A program made the translations under genes and the position numbers. From positions 118,588-182,587 of the forward strand of contig NZ_PDZC01000007.1 of assembly GCF_002743375.1 (NCBI RefSeq): a DNA stretch of 64,000 bases. Direction: 5' to 3'. The DNA comes from Sporosarcina sp. P34 (GTDB lineage: Bacteria > Bacillota > Bacilli > Bacillales_A > Planococcaceae). Position 1 is the stretch's first letter. Each line of letters opens with the position of its first letter. Under the pieces are notes generated by a model. That model was not told where the DNA came from, did not search any database, and was given only the letters and a program-made list of their open reading frames with translations. Shown here in pieces: positions 51,907 through 60,661 of the stretch.

Positions 51907-53493
51907 TTAACTATTCACAGCTAACTTATGTGCAGAAGTTCCTTTTATTTTCGCTACGATTACACTGTTGACTGCATTGATGTACGCCAATGCACTTGCT
52001 TTCAAAATATCAGTGTCTGCTGCCTTCGCGATATAATTTTCCTCTTCATGTGCAATAGTAATTTTCACTTTCCCTAATGCATCTTTCCCCCGAGAAACAC
52101 TGCTTATATCATAGCCAATCAATTTAACTTGTATCTTAGTAATTTCTGCAATTGCTGAATACAGCGCATCGATTGGACCCGTACCAACAGCACTCGACTG
52201 GAAGATTTCTGCCCCTTTACGAATTTTGACGCTAGCTGAAGGGAAGCTAGAATTGCTAACGACTTGTAAATCTTCAAATTCAAAGAAATGATCGCTGTAA
52301 TTCGTCACGTTCTCTTTTTCATGCTTTTCATAGTAGTTTTCCACAATTATATATAAATCATGGTCATAAACTTCCTTTTTCATATCCGCCAATGTTAGGA
52401 ATCCTTCAAAAATCCCTTCAAATTCCTCTGGCTTCATATGAGTAAAGCCTAGCTTTTCAAGTGCGTTTTTCACAGCGTGCCGTCCTGACCGTGCTGTCAA
52501 AATCAATTCCATATCATCTAATCCAACATCTTCCGGATGAACAATTTCATACGCATCACGGGATTTCAACAAGCCATCTTGATGTATACCCGACGAGTGC
52601 GCAAAAGCATTATCACCTGTAATCGCCTTGTTCACTTGCACATCCAGACCCATGAAGCTAGATACAAGACGGGAAGTGTTCATAATTTCCTTTGTGTTGA
52701 TTTGCGTACGCACATTATAAATTGAGCTTCTTGTTTTTAATGCCATGACTACCTCTTCAAGCGCAGCATTGCCTGCTCGTTCTCCGATTCCATTCATGGT
52801 ACACTCTACTTTATCCGCACCATTCTTGACCGCTGCTAAGGTGTTTGCCGTCGCCATTCCTAGGTCATTATGACAGTGAACACTTAATAAGACATCCGGA
52901 TTCAAGTTTTTCATCCGGTCATTTAATTTATAAATCAGCGCACCGAATTCTTCAGGCTCTGCAAAGCCCACTGTGTCAGGCACATTGATCATTGTTGCAC
53001 CCGCATTCATAACAGACTCGATTGTATGCCATAAATACTCGAATTCCGAGCGTGATGCATCTTCCGTTGAATACTGAACTTGAGGCATTAACGTTTTTGC
53101 ATATTTCACCGCTTCTACGCCTAGTTCAAGGATCTGGTCCTTTGATTTGTTGAACTTTTTCTCCACGTGAATATCAGAAGTGCCTAGCACCATATGAATC
53201 ATCGGATTTTCTGCATACTTTACTGCATGATAAACCGAATCGATGTCAGACCGAACCGCGCGTGCCAATGCCGTGATCATAATATCACTTGTGTTACCTA
53301 CTCGCTGCGCAACAGCCTTCACCGCTTCAAAATCACCTTGGGATGAAGCAGGAAAACCAGCTTCGATAATGTCGACACCAAGCTTCTTTAATTGCTGTGC
53401 AATTTCTACTTTTTCATAAAGATTTAGTTTAGCGCCTGGTACCTGTTCTCCATCACGTAATGTTGTATCAAAAACCCAAATTTTTCTGCTCAT
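51907..53493 (-). CDS. leuA: 2-isopropylmalate synthase
   Basis: A 528-residue enzyme making the first committed intermediate of leucine synthesis from 2-oxoisovalerate and acetyl-CoA. The TIM barrel begins [18 protein letters not shown], contains [26 protein letters not shown] and [10 protein letters not shown], and the C-terminal leucine-binding regulatory domain (about 390-528) has [12 protein letters not shown]. It is somewhat longer than many Bacillus LeuA proteins. It stands alone: no leuBCD or ilv genes are near. Expression is controlled by the T-box upstream. AAAGGAG precedes the ATG. Confidence 0.93.
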   Translation of the reverse strand: MSRKIWVFDTTLRDGEQVPGAKLNLYEKVEIAQQLKKLGVDIIEAGFPASSQGDFEAVKAVAQRVGNTSDIMITALARAVRSDIDSVYHAVKYAENPMIHMVLGTSDIHVEKKFNKSKDQILELGVEAVKYAKTLMPQVQYSTEDASRSEFEYLWHTIESVMNAGATMINVPDTVGFAEPEEFGALIYKLNDRMKNLNPDVLLSVHCHNDLGMATANTLAAVKNGADKVECTMNGIGERAGNAALEEVVMALKTRSSIYNVRTQINTKEIMNTSRLVSSFMGLDVQVNKAITGDNAFAHSSGIHQDGLLKSRDAYEIVHPEDVGLDDMELILTARSGRHAVKNALEKLGFTHMKPEEFEGIFEGFLTLADMKKEVYDHDLYIIVENYYEKHEKENVTNYSDHFFEFEDLQVVSNSSFPSASVKIRKGAEIFQSSAVGTGPIDALYSAIAEITKIQVKLIGYDISSVSRGKDALGKVKITIAHEEENYIAKAADTDILKASALAYINAVNSVIVAKIKGTSAHKLAVNS

Positions 53494-53524
53494 CTCTTTG
53501 CACTCCTTTTTTTAAAATAAAAAC

Positions 53525-53798
53525 AAAAAACCCCATCTCTATATTGAAATATAGAGACGAGGTTATACTCGCGGTACCACTCTAATTGATTCACCATACT
53601 TGACAAATCCACTTATCGACAGCTATTACTGTCTATCCCGTTAACGGAGGAAACCGACTTCCCTTACTGTAAAACTTTCAGGGAGTGACTCCTGGATGAG
53701 TTCAAAATGTGTGTCTGCTGATTTCCACCAACCATCAGCTCTCTACATAGACATAAACATTTTTACTAGTTCCATTCTTAGTCTGCAATGTAATATTG
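53525..53798 (-). promoter_or_regulatory. T-box riboswitch (leucine) of leuA
   Basis: On the minus strand the leader has a Stem I distal part (GCTGATGGTTGGTG...AAATCAGC), the specifier region GAACTCATCC with CTC (Leu) as likely specifier codon, and the conserved antiterminator bulge AGAGTGGTACCGCG (53571-53584). A terminator follows, with CTCTATATT paired to AATATAGAG and then a T-run (53525-53563). Uncharged tRNA-Leu would stabilise the antiterminator and turn on leuA. Confidence 0.92.
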
Positions 53799-53833
53799 AA
53801 CGTAATATTACATCGTCTTTAGGCGTCTGTCAA
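53788..53833 (-). promoter_or_regulatory. leuA promoter with overlapping palindrome
   Basis: TTGACA (53828-53833), 17 bases and TAATAT (53805-53810) form a strong promoter. A perfect 10-base inverted repeat ATGTAATATT-N6-AATATTACAT (53788-53813) overlaps the -10 and transcription start, suggesting a protein operator in addition to the T-box. Confidence 0.72.
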
Positions 53834-53917
53834 CAAGTTTCAAATAATTCTATAAACTCCACACTTTATTATATCGGAAAACGATGTGTCATAACTCTTC
53901 TAACTATACTATTCACT

Positions 53918-54061
53918 GTGTATCTTACACTAACGGCTCTAGTTCCGAAAGTGATGGCAGCCCTATTCTTAAGTGGACAAACACGAGACATTACGAACGA
54001 TTACTTACCAAACCTTTATCCGATAGAACAGAACGAAAGTTTTGATACAAATAACAAATAA
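53918..54061 (+). CDS. Doubtful small membrane-protein frame
   Basis: An open frame runs from inside the leuA T-box antisense strand to 54061, ending right before a terminator. Its last part encodes a hydrophobic stretch (VYLTLTALVPKVMAALFLS) and a polar tail (YLPNLYPIEQNESFDTNNK). The only in-frame start in that part is a GTG at 53918 without a ribosome binding site. It may be chance or a remnant; no family is recognised. Confidence 0.2.
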   Translation: MYLTLTALVPKVMAALFLSGQTRDITNDYLPNLYPIEQNESFDTNNK

Positions 54062-54085
54062 GGCAGGAACGGATGCCTGCCTTAT
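54060..54085. terminator. Terminator after the secreted-protein gene
   Basis: AAGGCAGG and CCTGCCTT form an eight-base-pair stem with ATTTTT on the plus strand. It lies just past the stop of the minus-strand gene at 54098. Confidence 0.7.
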
Positions 54086-54097
54086 TTTTATACGGTT

Positions 54098-54988
54098 TCA
54101 TTGCTTCTTCATTTCCTCAATTAACCCTACCGGTACATAGGTTTTCCTTGGTTCAAGTAGCTCCGGTGCCGCTTCGAACTTCATCAATGATTTATTGTAG
54201 TCATATTCTTTTTTTCCACGAGTAATCGTATAAGATGGAGCACCTTTTGACACGATCGCACCGACACCAGTTGAATTCACTACATAACCTAGTTTCTCGG
54301 CGAGCAAACGAAGCGGTACCATCTTCACCCCGTCAACCATATAATGATCGGCTTCTATGATCTGTTCTACAGTAGCCTCTTCATCTACTAAATTTCCGTC
54401 TAGTACAACTACTTTCTCTGGCGTTGTCTGAGCGGGTATACTTCGCGTTGTTTCTTTGAAGAATACTAGTAGGCCTTTACCCTTCAAGTCATCAGCTATC
54501 ACTTTATTACCTGAAGCGTTGGAAATGTCTGTACTGTCATCTATATTCAACTGTAGTTTCAAGTAAGAATCCACCAATTCGTCATTAAATATTCCAACTA
54601 CCGCGGTGTTCACTTTATCTGTTTCCACAATGACAGCATCCGGAGCGTACTGTGGTGGGTAAATCATAATCCTTGGTTTATCTGCATGGGTATAAGCAGA
54701 CACTTTGTCACCTTTCTTCAATTCTATCTTTTTTCCAGTATTATCGTATATTAGTGTTTCTTCTGTAATGGCTAATACGGGCGATTCTTCTTCTCCTTTA
54801 ATCGTGTAAAGTGTTAACTCATCGTTCTTTTCTATGCTTTTAATTGTTCCCTCTACTTTAATAAAAGCTTTTTCATCAGATGTCACTGCAGCATTCCCTT
54901 CATCACTTGCGCTAACCGCTTGAGGTACTGCTACGCTGCCAATAAGCAAAGCTAACATCGCAAAGGTTACAAGTTTATTCATTTTCAT
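54098..54988 (-). CDS. Secreted protein with copper-amine-oxidase-like stalk domain
   Basis: A 296-residue exported protein. The signal peptide MNKLVTFAMLALLIGSVAVP ends near a VSASD cleavage site. A middle beta-rich region (about 45-195) follows. The C-terminal 85 residues (MVDGVKMVPLRLLAEKLGYV to RKTYVPVGLIEEMKK) form the stalk module known as the copper amine oxidase N-terminal domain, common in Firmicute cell-surface proteins; it is not an oxidase by itself. The start at 54988 has GAGGAG upstream. The role is probably structural or binding at the cell wall. Confidence 0.8.
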   Translation of the reverse strand: MKMNKLVTFAMLALLIGSVAVPQAVSASDEGNAAVTSDEKAFIKVEGTIKSIEKNDELTLYTIKGEEESPVLAITEETLIYDNTGKKIELKKGDKVSAYTHADKPRIMIYPPQYAPDAVIVETDKVNTAVVGIFNDELVDSYLKLQLNIDDSTDISNASGNKVIADDLKGKGLLVFFKETTRSIPAQTTPEKVVVLDGNLVDEEATVEQIIEADHYMVDGVKMVPLRLLAEKLGYVVNSTGVGAIVSKGAPSYTITRGKKEYDYNKSLMKFEAAPELLEPRKTYVPVGLIEEMKKQ

Positions 54989-55200
54989 GAAAGGTTCGCT
55001 CCTCACTATGGGTTCTATACAATAGTTCGTATGAGACGATAAAAGGTTACAGATAAATACATCTTTTTAAATTTTATATTGATCTTCTACTTATTTCAAA
55101 ACTCTCTTTTTCACTACATGCCTAATAGCCACCCACCCCAAAATATGAGATAATACGACTAACAGAACGAACGTACTACGAACGAAATGGAGGTGTTTCC

Positions 55201-57339
55201 ATGAAACCGGTCATCCTAGCTGAAAAACCAAGCCAAGCAAAGGCCTATGCAGATGCATTCACTACACGTAAACACGACGGCTATACAGAAATTCAACCGT
55301 GCGACATATTCCCTCAAGGTGCCTTCATCACATGGGGCGTCGGGCATCTCGTGGAATTAAAAGAGCCGCATACATACAATCCCGCCTGGAAACGTTGGTC
55401 ACTCGGCAGTTTACCTATTTTACCGGAACGCTACGAATTTCAAGTTGCACCAGGAAAGTACAAGCAATTTCAGGTCGTTAAAAAGCTTATTCGCGCAACC
55501 GATCACGTCATCAATGCATGCGACGTGGATCGTGAAGGTTCAAATATATTTTATTCCATCTACTATATGACGGGTGCTCGCAACCAGAAGATTGAACGAC
55601 TATGGATTAATTCGCTGGAATCAGATGAAGTACGTAAAGGCTTCGAGAATCTACGGGATAATCGTCAAGATCTACAACTGTATGAAGAAGCCAAGGCGCG
55701 ACAAATCAGCGACTGGCTCGTTGGGATGAATGGTTCTCGGCTCTATACACTCCTGTTGAAAGCCAAAGGAGTTCAAGAAGTATTCCCTATCGGTCGTGTG
55801 CAATCACCTACTGTTTATTTGATTTATCAACGTCAGCGAGAAATCGAAACGTTCGTATCGGAACCTTTTTTCGAAGCGGAAGCCATTTTTACTGCGGAGC
55901 ACGGTACGTATAAAGGAAAAGCGAAACTCAAGGAGCCAAAGCGTGAATTAATTGCGGAAGCACTCAACAGCCGCAATATTACAAAACGGACGCCAGGGGT
56001 CATCAGTGAGCTGACCCATACAGATAAACGTACGCCACCGCCACAGTTGCATTCACTTTCCACATTACAAGCAACTGCTAATAGACGATGGAAGGCAAGC
56101 CCTGCGACTGTGTTGAAAACTATGCAAACATTATACGAAAAGAAGCTTGTATCGTATCCGCGGACCGATACACGTCATATCACGCCAAGTGAATTCAACT
56201 ACTTAATAGAGGCCGTTGAAGACTATCAAAAAATAATCGAGCATCCTTTTGAAGTCGTTTCCCGTACACCGAAAAAAAGATATGTTGACAGCTCGAAAGT
56301 ACAGGAGCACTATGCCATCATCCCGACGAAAAAGCTACCGACTCCTGCAGCACTGACAAAGTTGTCACCACTTGAGCGCAATCTTTATGAAGAAGTCATT
56401 CGAACGACATTAGCTATGTTCCATCGGGATTACTTATATACAGAAACGAAAGTAACGACCGATGTAAACGGTCTGCCATTCTTCACAACAGGCAAAACAG
56501 AACGCGACAAAGGATGGAAAGAACTTTTTGCTGCGCCACAGAAGGCAAAGGATGCCGAAGAACCCGCCTTACCGCCACTTGAGAGAGAGGAAACCGTGCA
56601 AAGTGAAATTGGTATCAAAGAAGGTGCGACACAGCCTCCAAAACCTTATACAGAAGGCCAGTTGATCGCTATGATGAAAACTTGCGGGAAGTTGGTGGAG
56701 GATCAAAGCGAAACGGAGATTTTAAAGGAGATCGAAGGGCTCGGTACTGAAGCTACACGAAGCAGCATTATTGAGACGATAAAAAAACACGGGTATATTT
56801 CTGTGACAAAAAATATTGTGTCCATCACTGACAAAGGCCGCGTGCTATGTCAGACCATCGAGGGTAGTCTGCTTGCCAGCCCTTCCATGACAGCGAAATG
56901 GGAAACGTACTTGAAGAAAATAGGTAATGGCGAAGGAACAGGTCAACATTTTCTAAGCAGTGTATCGAAATTTATTCAAAAACTGATTGAAGACGTACCT
57001 GTCCAACTGGAGAAACAAACGATTGATATTGTGCTGCCCCCTCGGACTCCTTCAGGCAAAGGTTCGTACACACGAACTGAAGTCGCACCCTGTCCAAGAT
57101 GCGGCAAAGGCAACATCATTGAACATCCTAAATTCTACGGCTGTAGTAATTATAAAAATGGTTGTAAGCAAACCTTCCCAGGCCACTTCCTAAAAAAGAA
57201 ACTCACTGTGCCTCAAGTGAAATTATTATGTACTAAAGGGCAAACAAATGTCATCAAAGGCTTCACTTCCGCTGACGGGAAAAAGTTTGATGCTTCATTG
57301 GAGCTAAAAGATGGGAAACTGAACTTGGTCTTTATGTAA
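55201..57339 (+). CDS. topB: Second DNA topoisomerase III (type IA)
   Basis: A 712-residue type IA topoisomerase. TOPRIM starts VILAEKPSQAKAYADAF (Glu8) and has the acidic DVDREGS near 108-114; the active-site tyrosine is Y319 in SYPRTDTRHIT. A single cysteine cluster near the C-terminus (CPRCGKGNIIEHPKFYGCSN) replaces the two ribbons of the topB at 6599. The two proteins are clearly diverged. B. cereus relatives also carry two topoisomerase III forms; in other genomes this type is often found on plasmids or integrative elements. No mobile genes are visible around it. GGAGG precedes the ATG. Confidence 0.92.
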   Translation: MKPVILAEKPSQAKAYADAFTTRKHDGYTEIQPCDIFPQGAFITWGVGHLVELKEPHTYNPAWKRWSLGSLPILPERYEFQVAPGKYKQFQVVKKLIRATDHVINACDVDREGSNIFYSIYYMTGARNQKIERLWINSLESDEVRKGFENLRDNRQDLQLYEEAKARQISDWLVGMNGSRLYTLLLKAKGVQEVFPIGRVQSPTVYLIYQRQREIETFVSEPFFEAEAIFTAEHGTYKGKAKLKEPKRELIAEALNSRNITKRTPGVISELTHTDKRTPPPQLHSLSTLQATANRRWKASPATVLKTMQTLYEKKLVSYPRTDTRHITPSEFNYLIEAVEDYQKIIEHPFEVVSRTPKKRYVDSSKVQEHYAIIPTKKLPTPAALTKLSPLERNLYEEVIRTTLAMFHRDYLYTETKVTTDVNGLPFFTTGKTERDKGWKELFAAPQKAKDAEEPALPPLEREETVQSEIGIKEGATQPPKPYTEGQLIAMMKTCGKLVEDQSETEILKEIEGLGTEATRSSIIETIKKHGYISVTKNIVSITDKGRVLCQTIEGSLLASPSMTAKWETYLKKIGNGEGTGQHFLSSVSKFIQKLIEDVPVQLEKQTIDIVLPPRTPSGKGSYTRTEVAPCPRCGKGNIIEHPKFYGCSNYKNGCKQTFPGHFLKKKLTVPQVKLLCTKGQTNVIKGFTSADGKKFDASLELKDGKLNLVFM

Positions 57340-57356
57340 ATAATATACTGACATGA

Positions 57357-57386
57357 AAAAGAAGTAGCACAAAGCTGCTTCTTTTT
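57357..57386 (+). terminator. Terminator of the second topB
   Basis: AAAGAAGTAGC pairs with GCTGCTTCTTT (one G-T) and is followed by a T-run. Confidence 0.85.
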
Positions 57387-57424
57387 TATTATATTCTCGT
57401 TACGTATATTATATTTCTAACACT

Positions 57425-58909
57425 TTAGAGTACGGGAGACAACAACCGTGAAATCGATTGCTTAAACTTAATCAGTAATGACCGCTCTTCATAACGTTCC
57501 TTCGTCAACTTAGAACTACGTTCCGAGTCTTGACGGAAGAGCTCAGTTAGTTGCGCGGCTACTTTGTCATCATAGACAATGGCAGTCACTTCAAAATTCA
57601 ATCGGAAACTACGTGAATCTATATTCATAGTACCTACTACCGCCACTTCTTCATCAACTACAATCGTTTTCGCATGCAAGAAGCCATTCTCAAATAATAA
57701 TATCTTGGCTCCATAATCAAGCAAGTCACCGACATACGACCAAGTAGCCCAGTAGACAAACGGGTGATCAGGCTTACATGGAATCATTATCTGTACATCG
57801 ATGCCTGACAGCAACGCAATTTTGCAGGCATCCATAAAGCTTGTATCTGGAATAAAGTACGGTGTCTGAATGTAGACACTTTTTTTAGCAGACAATAATA
57901 ACTTGATATACATATTCTTCAAATGTTCTGTCTCGGAATTCGGACCACTTGAGACAATTTGCACTGGACTTGTACCTATATGTTTTTCGGTTTGAAATAG
58001 GTAATCTCCCCAATCTCCCGGTTCCTTTTTACTGGCCTGATGCCAATCTAAAATGAATTTCGCTTGAATATGATTGACCGCACCGCCTCTAATCCTGAAG
58101 TGCGTATCACGCCAATAACCAAACTTCCTATCAAGTCCTAGGTACTCGTCTCCGACATTGAAACCGCCTATATACGCAATTTCTCCGTCAATGATACAAA
58201 GCTTCCGGTGGTTTCTATTATTGATCCGAAAGTTTACCAGACGAAACAGTGATGGAAAGAATACCTCCACCCCACCTCCTGCTGCACGTAATTCATTATA
58301 GAATCTGGGGGGAGTTTTCTTCGACCCTACTTCATCATACAAGAGCCTAACTTTTACTCCCTCTTTCGCCTTTTGAATTAACAGATCACGCAGCTTAGTC
58401 CCGAGAGAATCAGACTGAATGATATAATACTGGACATTGACCTCTTTCGTAGCCGAGCGAATATCCTCAAACAATGCAGCAAATTTTTTATGACCATCGT
58501 CAAAAATTTTAATATGATTATCTTTAGAAAGCAATGCATGAGATGATTTTAGATTCATATGGATTAATTCCGTATATCTTCTTAGTAAGGTGTTGTTTTC
58601 AAGTATAGCTAAGTTTTCTGGCAGTAATTGCTTATCAACTTCCGTTTTCTCAGCCTTTCTTTCTGCAATAGAAAGATTATAGAAATTTTTTTGTTTTAAA
58701 CTGCGCCCAAAGAATAGATAAATAAAGAAACCGACGATTGGAATGAATACTAGAACCATAATCCACGCCCATGTATTTCCTACATCTCTTCTTTCGATAA
58801 ATAAAACCCATGCTAATAGCAAGATATTGAGTATCGTGACAATAGATAAAAGCAGTGTAAGGACGTTGCCAAATTGTATATCAATCAACATCCCTTCCAT
58901 TCCTATCAT
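57425..58909 (-). CDS. cls: Cardiolipin synthase
   Basis: A 494-residue phospholipase D-family enzyme that joins two phosphatidylglycerols into cardiolipin. Two N-terminal membrane segments (about 10-35 and 45-65) precede two HKD motifs, NHRKLCIIDGEIAYIGGFN (about 230) and HAKTIVVDEEVAVVGTMN (about 410). This is the ClsA architecture. I take ATG 58909 as the start because GGAG lies eight bases before it; a GTG three codons earlier overlaps that site. It stands alone, with 460 non-coding bases upstream. Confidence 0.92.
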   Translation of the reverse strand: MIGMEGMLIDIQFGNVLTLLLSIVTILNILLLAWVLFIERRDVGNTWAWIMVLVFIPIVGFFIYLFFGRSLKQKNFYNLSIAERKAEKTEVDKQLLPENLAILENNTLLRRYTELIHMNLKSSHALLSKDNHIKIFDDGHKKFAALFEDIRSATKEVNVQYYIIQSDSLGTKLRDLLIQKAKEGVKVRLLYDEVGSKKTPPRFYNELRAAGGGVEVFFPSLFRLVNFRINNRNHRKLCIIDGEIAYIGGFNVGDEYLGLDRKFGYWRDTHFRIRGGAVNHIQAKFILDWHQASKKEPGDWGDYLFQTEKHIGTSPVQIVSSGPNSETEHLKNMYIKLLLSAKKSVYIQTPYFIPDTSFMDACKIALLSGIDVQIMIPCKPDHPFVYWATWSYVGDLLDYGAKILLFENGFLHAKTIVVDEEVAVVGTMNIDSRSFRLNFEVTAIVYDDKVAAQLTELFRQDSERSSKLTKERYEERSLLIKFKQSISRLLSPVL

Positions 58910-59378
58910 TTTTTGCACTCCATTTCATTAGAAAGTAGTCTTTAATATAGAATACAGCCTGAATTCTCACTGTCATTTATATGAATTTCATCGAGAAGAG
59001 AATTCAACATGCAATCAGAACACTTTCAAAAATGAAAAATGATAAAAGTTAAGGGTCTATTCATTTTTTCATACATATTATAAATAATCATGCCATTGTT
59101 GCATGTTGATCAATGTAAAGGGAATACTTACGGATTAATTGTCGTCTGGATATTCTAACCTGTTAGTGTATTAATATATGAAAAAAGAAGGTAATCCATA
59201 CAGGTGTCATTTTATTTCTCTTTGAGTTGCAAATACCCGTAAATATCATTAAAGTATTATCAATTTCCCGAGAAATAATATAGCAATAACCCATGTTTTT
59301 CATTTGATAGTAGACATGGTAATGAGATAGGGAGTTAATCTGAAACTATCTTAACAGAATGACATCCATATTACCTTT
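58910..59378. other. AT-rich interval without a supported gene
   Basis: Both strands were read. Only short frames without ribosome sites are present, plus weak inverted repeats such as CCATGT...ACATGG near 59300. Promoter elements for cls are probably here but none stands out. Confidence 0.6.
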
Positions 59379-60035
59379 CTACACGGAATCTTCTGTACCA
59401 CTAAAAAATTCTTCTTTCAATCGTTTTCCATATGCTTGTCCACTTTCACCACGCTGCCTCGGAAACTCTTGCATCACGATAGGTAATACCCTTTCCCATA
59501 GAACATTCATCACATAGATGTCTCGATCAAACTGATAGTCCAGTTCATTTAATGTTAATTGTAGCGATTTCGCGTACTTTCTTTTTTCCGCATCCCATAT
59601 CGTTGAAACATTCTCTTTAATGTATGCATCAATTTCATCTTCTGTCAACGTGATCCCATAAGCTTCTTCCGCGATTGCTAAAGCATCTTGATAGTGATCC
59701 GTTTGCTTCTCTGCGATTCCCCTTAAAAATGGAGAAGAGTGCTCTTGCTCAGTTAAATTGTTTTTCACACGTAAGCGAAACTCCGTCTTATTTGTTGAAA
59801 ACGATTGGTCTAGCTGGCTAGTATGGATGCCAGATTGAATAGACGCCAGCTCTCCTTTTATTTCAGGCATATCTTTTAGCACTTTTTCTACAGATTGATT
59901 CATCTGAGCATAATCTATTCCTATCGTTTCAATCTTCTGTTGTTCTGAACTCGCCGTTTGTTTAATTAACAACGTCCCAGCGATTAAGACAGTAAAACAA
60001 ATCATTATGAGGTGAAACCGATTGCGAGCAGTCAT
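59379..60035 (-). CDS. Membrane-anchored protein of unknown function
   Basis: A 218-residue protein with one N-terminal hydrophobic segment (FHLIMICFTVLIAGTLLI, about 7-24) and a long hydrophilic, charged extracytoplasmic part rich in helices. The region ALAIAEEAYGITLTEDEIDAYIKENV has a faint resemblance to the SurA/PrsA-type N-terminal chaperone helix region, but no PPIase domain follows. No function is assigned. The start at 60035 follows AAGGAG by nine bases; the ATG at 60053 overlaps that site. It lies downstream of the small heme-oxidase-like gene but behind its terminator. Confidence 0.68.
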   Translation of the reverse strand: MTARNRFHLIMICFTVLIAGTLLIKQTASSEQQKIETIGIDYAQMNQSVEKVLKDMPEIKGELASIQSGIHTSQLDQSFSTNKTEFRLRVKNNLTEQEHSSPFLRGIAEKQTDHYQDALAIAEEAYGITLTEDEIDAYIKENVSTIWDAEKRKYAKSLQLTLNELDYQFDRDIYVMNVLWERVLPIVMQEFPRQRGESGQAYGKRLKEEFFSGTEDSV

Positions 60036-60142
60036 AGTCTTTCGCTCCTTCATCTGTTAGGTCGCTCAATTATGTCACAGGAGTACTAAAATATTTGTTG
60101 AAACAACTGAATATTTTTAAAAACATTTCAATATATTTCGAC

Positions 60143-60184
60143 AAAAAACCAGGAACCCGGCGCTAACCGAATTCCTGGTTTTTT
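60143..60184 (-). terminator. Terminator of the HssR-box gene
   Basis: AAAAAACCAGGAA and its complement, with an inner CGG/CCG pair, form a strong hairpin overlapping the stop codon at 60183; T-runs on both strands. Confidence 0.85.
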
Positions 60185-60587
60185 ATTGACGTGCAGTAGT
60201 TGTTTTCTCGATCATAAAGGTTACGACTACGAATAAAGCAAAACTTACTAATAATACAGTCCCACCAACGATGTATAAGATGAGCGCGAATACTTCATTA
60301 ACATTGAAGGGTTGCATGAATTGTAACCACATCCCCGCTGTTAAACCAATTGCACCGATGATCCCTGTCCAGCCTTGCAATGTTAGTAGCTTTCTAGCAC
60401 GGACTCGGTAAATCTTGTAAAACACACCCCATGAATACACTGACAACCAACCTACAAGTAAAATATGCGCGTGAATTGGACGGAATGCGTACGAACCCGC
60501 CCCCGCCATATGAGAACCGAGTACTGTTCCAATCAAACCAAAAATCGCTGCAATACGAATCAATCGTAAACTCCACTTTTCTTGCAT
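60183..60587 (-). CDS. Four-TM protein resembling a heme-copper oxidase subunit I fragment
   Basis: A 134-residue membrane protein with four hydrophobic segments (about 8-30, 40-58, 70-92, 100-125). The second carries FRPIHAHILLVGWLSVYSWG, the histidine pattern found in subunit I-like heme-copper oxidase/NorB relatives, where such a histidine binds low-spin heme. It lacks the binuclear centre and cannot be an oxidase. Similar stand-alone proteins occur in Bacillaceae. It follows hssS in the same direction, but a full HssR-type box and -10 lie between them. I infer a heme-stress role such as heme binding, sensing or buffering. AGGAGG precedes the ATG. Confidence 0.75.
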   Translation of the reverse strand: MQEKWSLRLIRIAAIFGLIGTVLGSHMAGAGSYAFRPIHAHILLVGWLSVYSWGVFYKIYRVRARKLLTLQGWTGIIGAIGLTAGMWLQFMQPFNVNEVFALILYIVGGTVLLVSFALFVVVTFMIEKTTTARQ

Positions 60588-60622
60588 GTTATATTTCCTC
60601 CTGTCATTCTTTTACTACACTA

Positions 60623-60655
60623 ATCCTAACACTCCAAGATGAACGGAAGATGAAC
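60623..60655 (-). promoter_or_regulatory. Predicted HssR box and -10 before the heme-oxidase-like gene
   Basis: On the minus strand GTTCATCTT, CC, GTTCATCTT (60636-60655) is a perfect 9-2-9 direct repeat. TAGGAT follows seven bases later (60623-60628). Spacing to the -10 equals that of the hrtBA site at 2104-2136. The box begins only seven bases after the hssS stop codon. Confidence 0.85.
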
Positions 60656-60661
60656 GGATTG

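Noticed and set aside
53696..53917. N-terminal part of a 121-codon plus-strand frame over the leuA leader
   Set aside because: It is antisense to the T-box and promoter of leuA; composition is not protein-like there.
60183..60587. True cytochrome oxidase subunit
   Set aside because: Only four membrane segments and no binuclear-centre histidines; it can only be an oxidase-like fragment protein.
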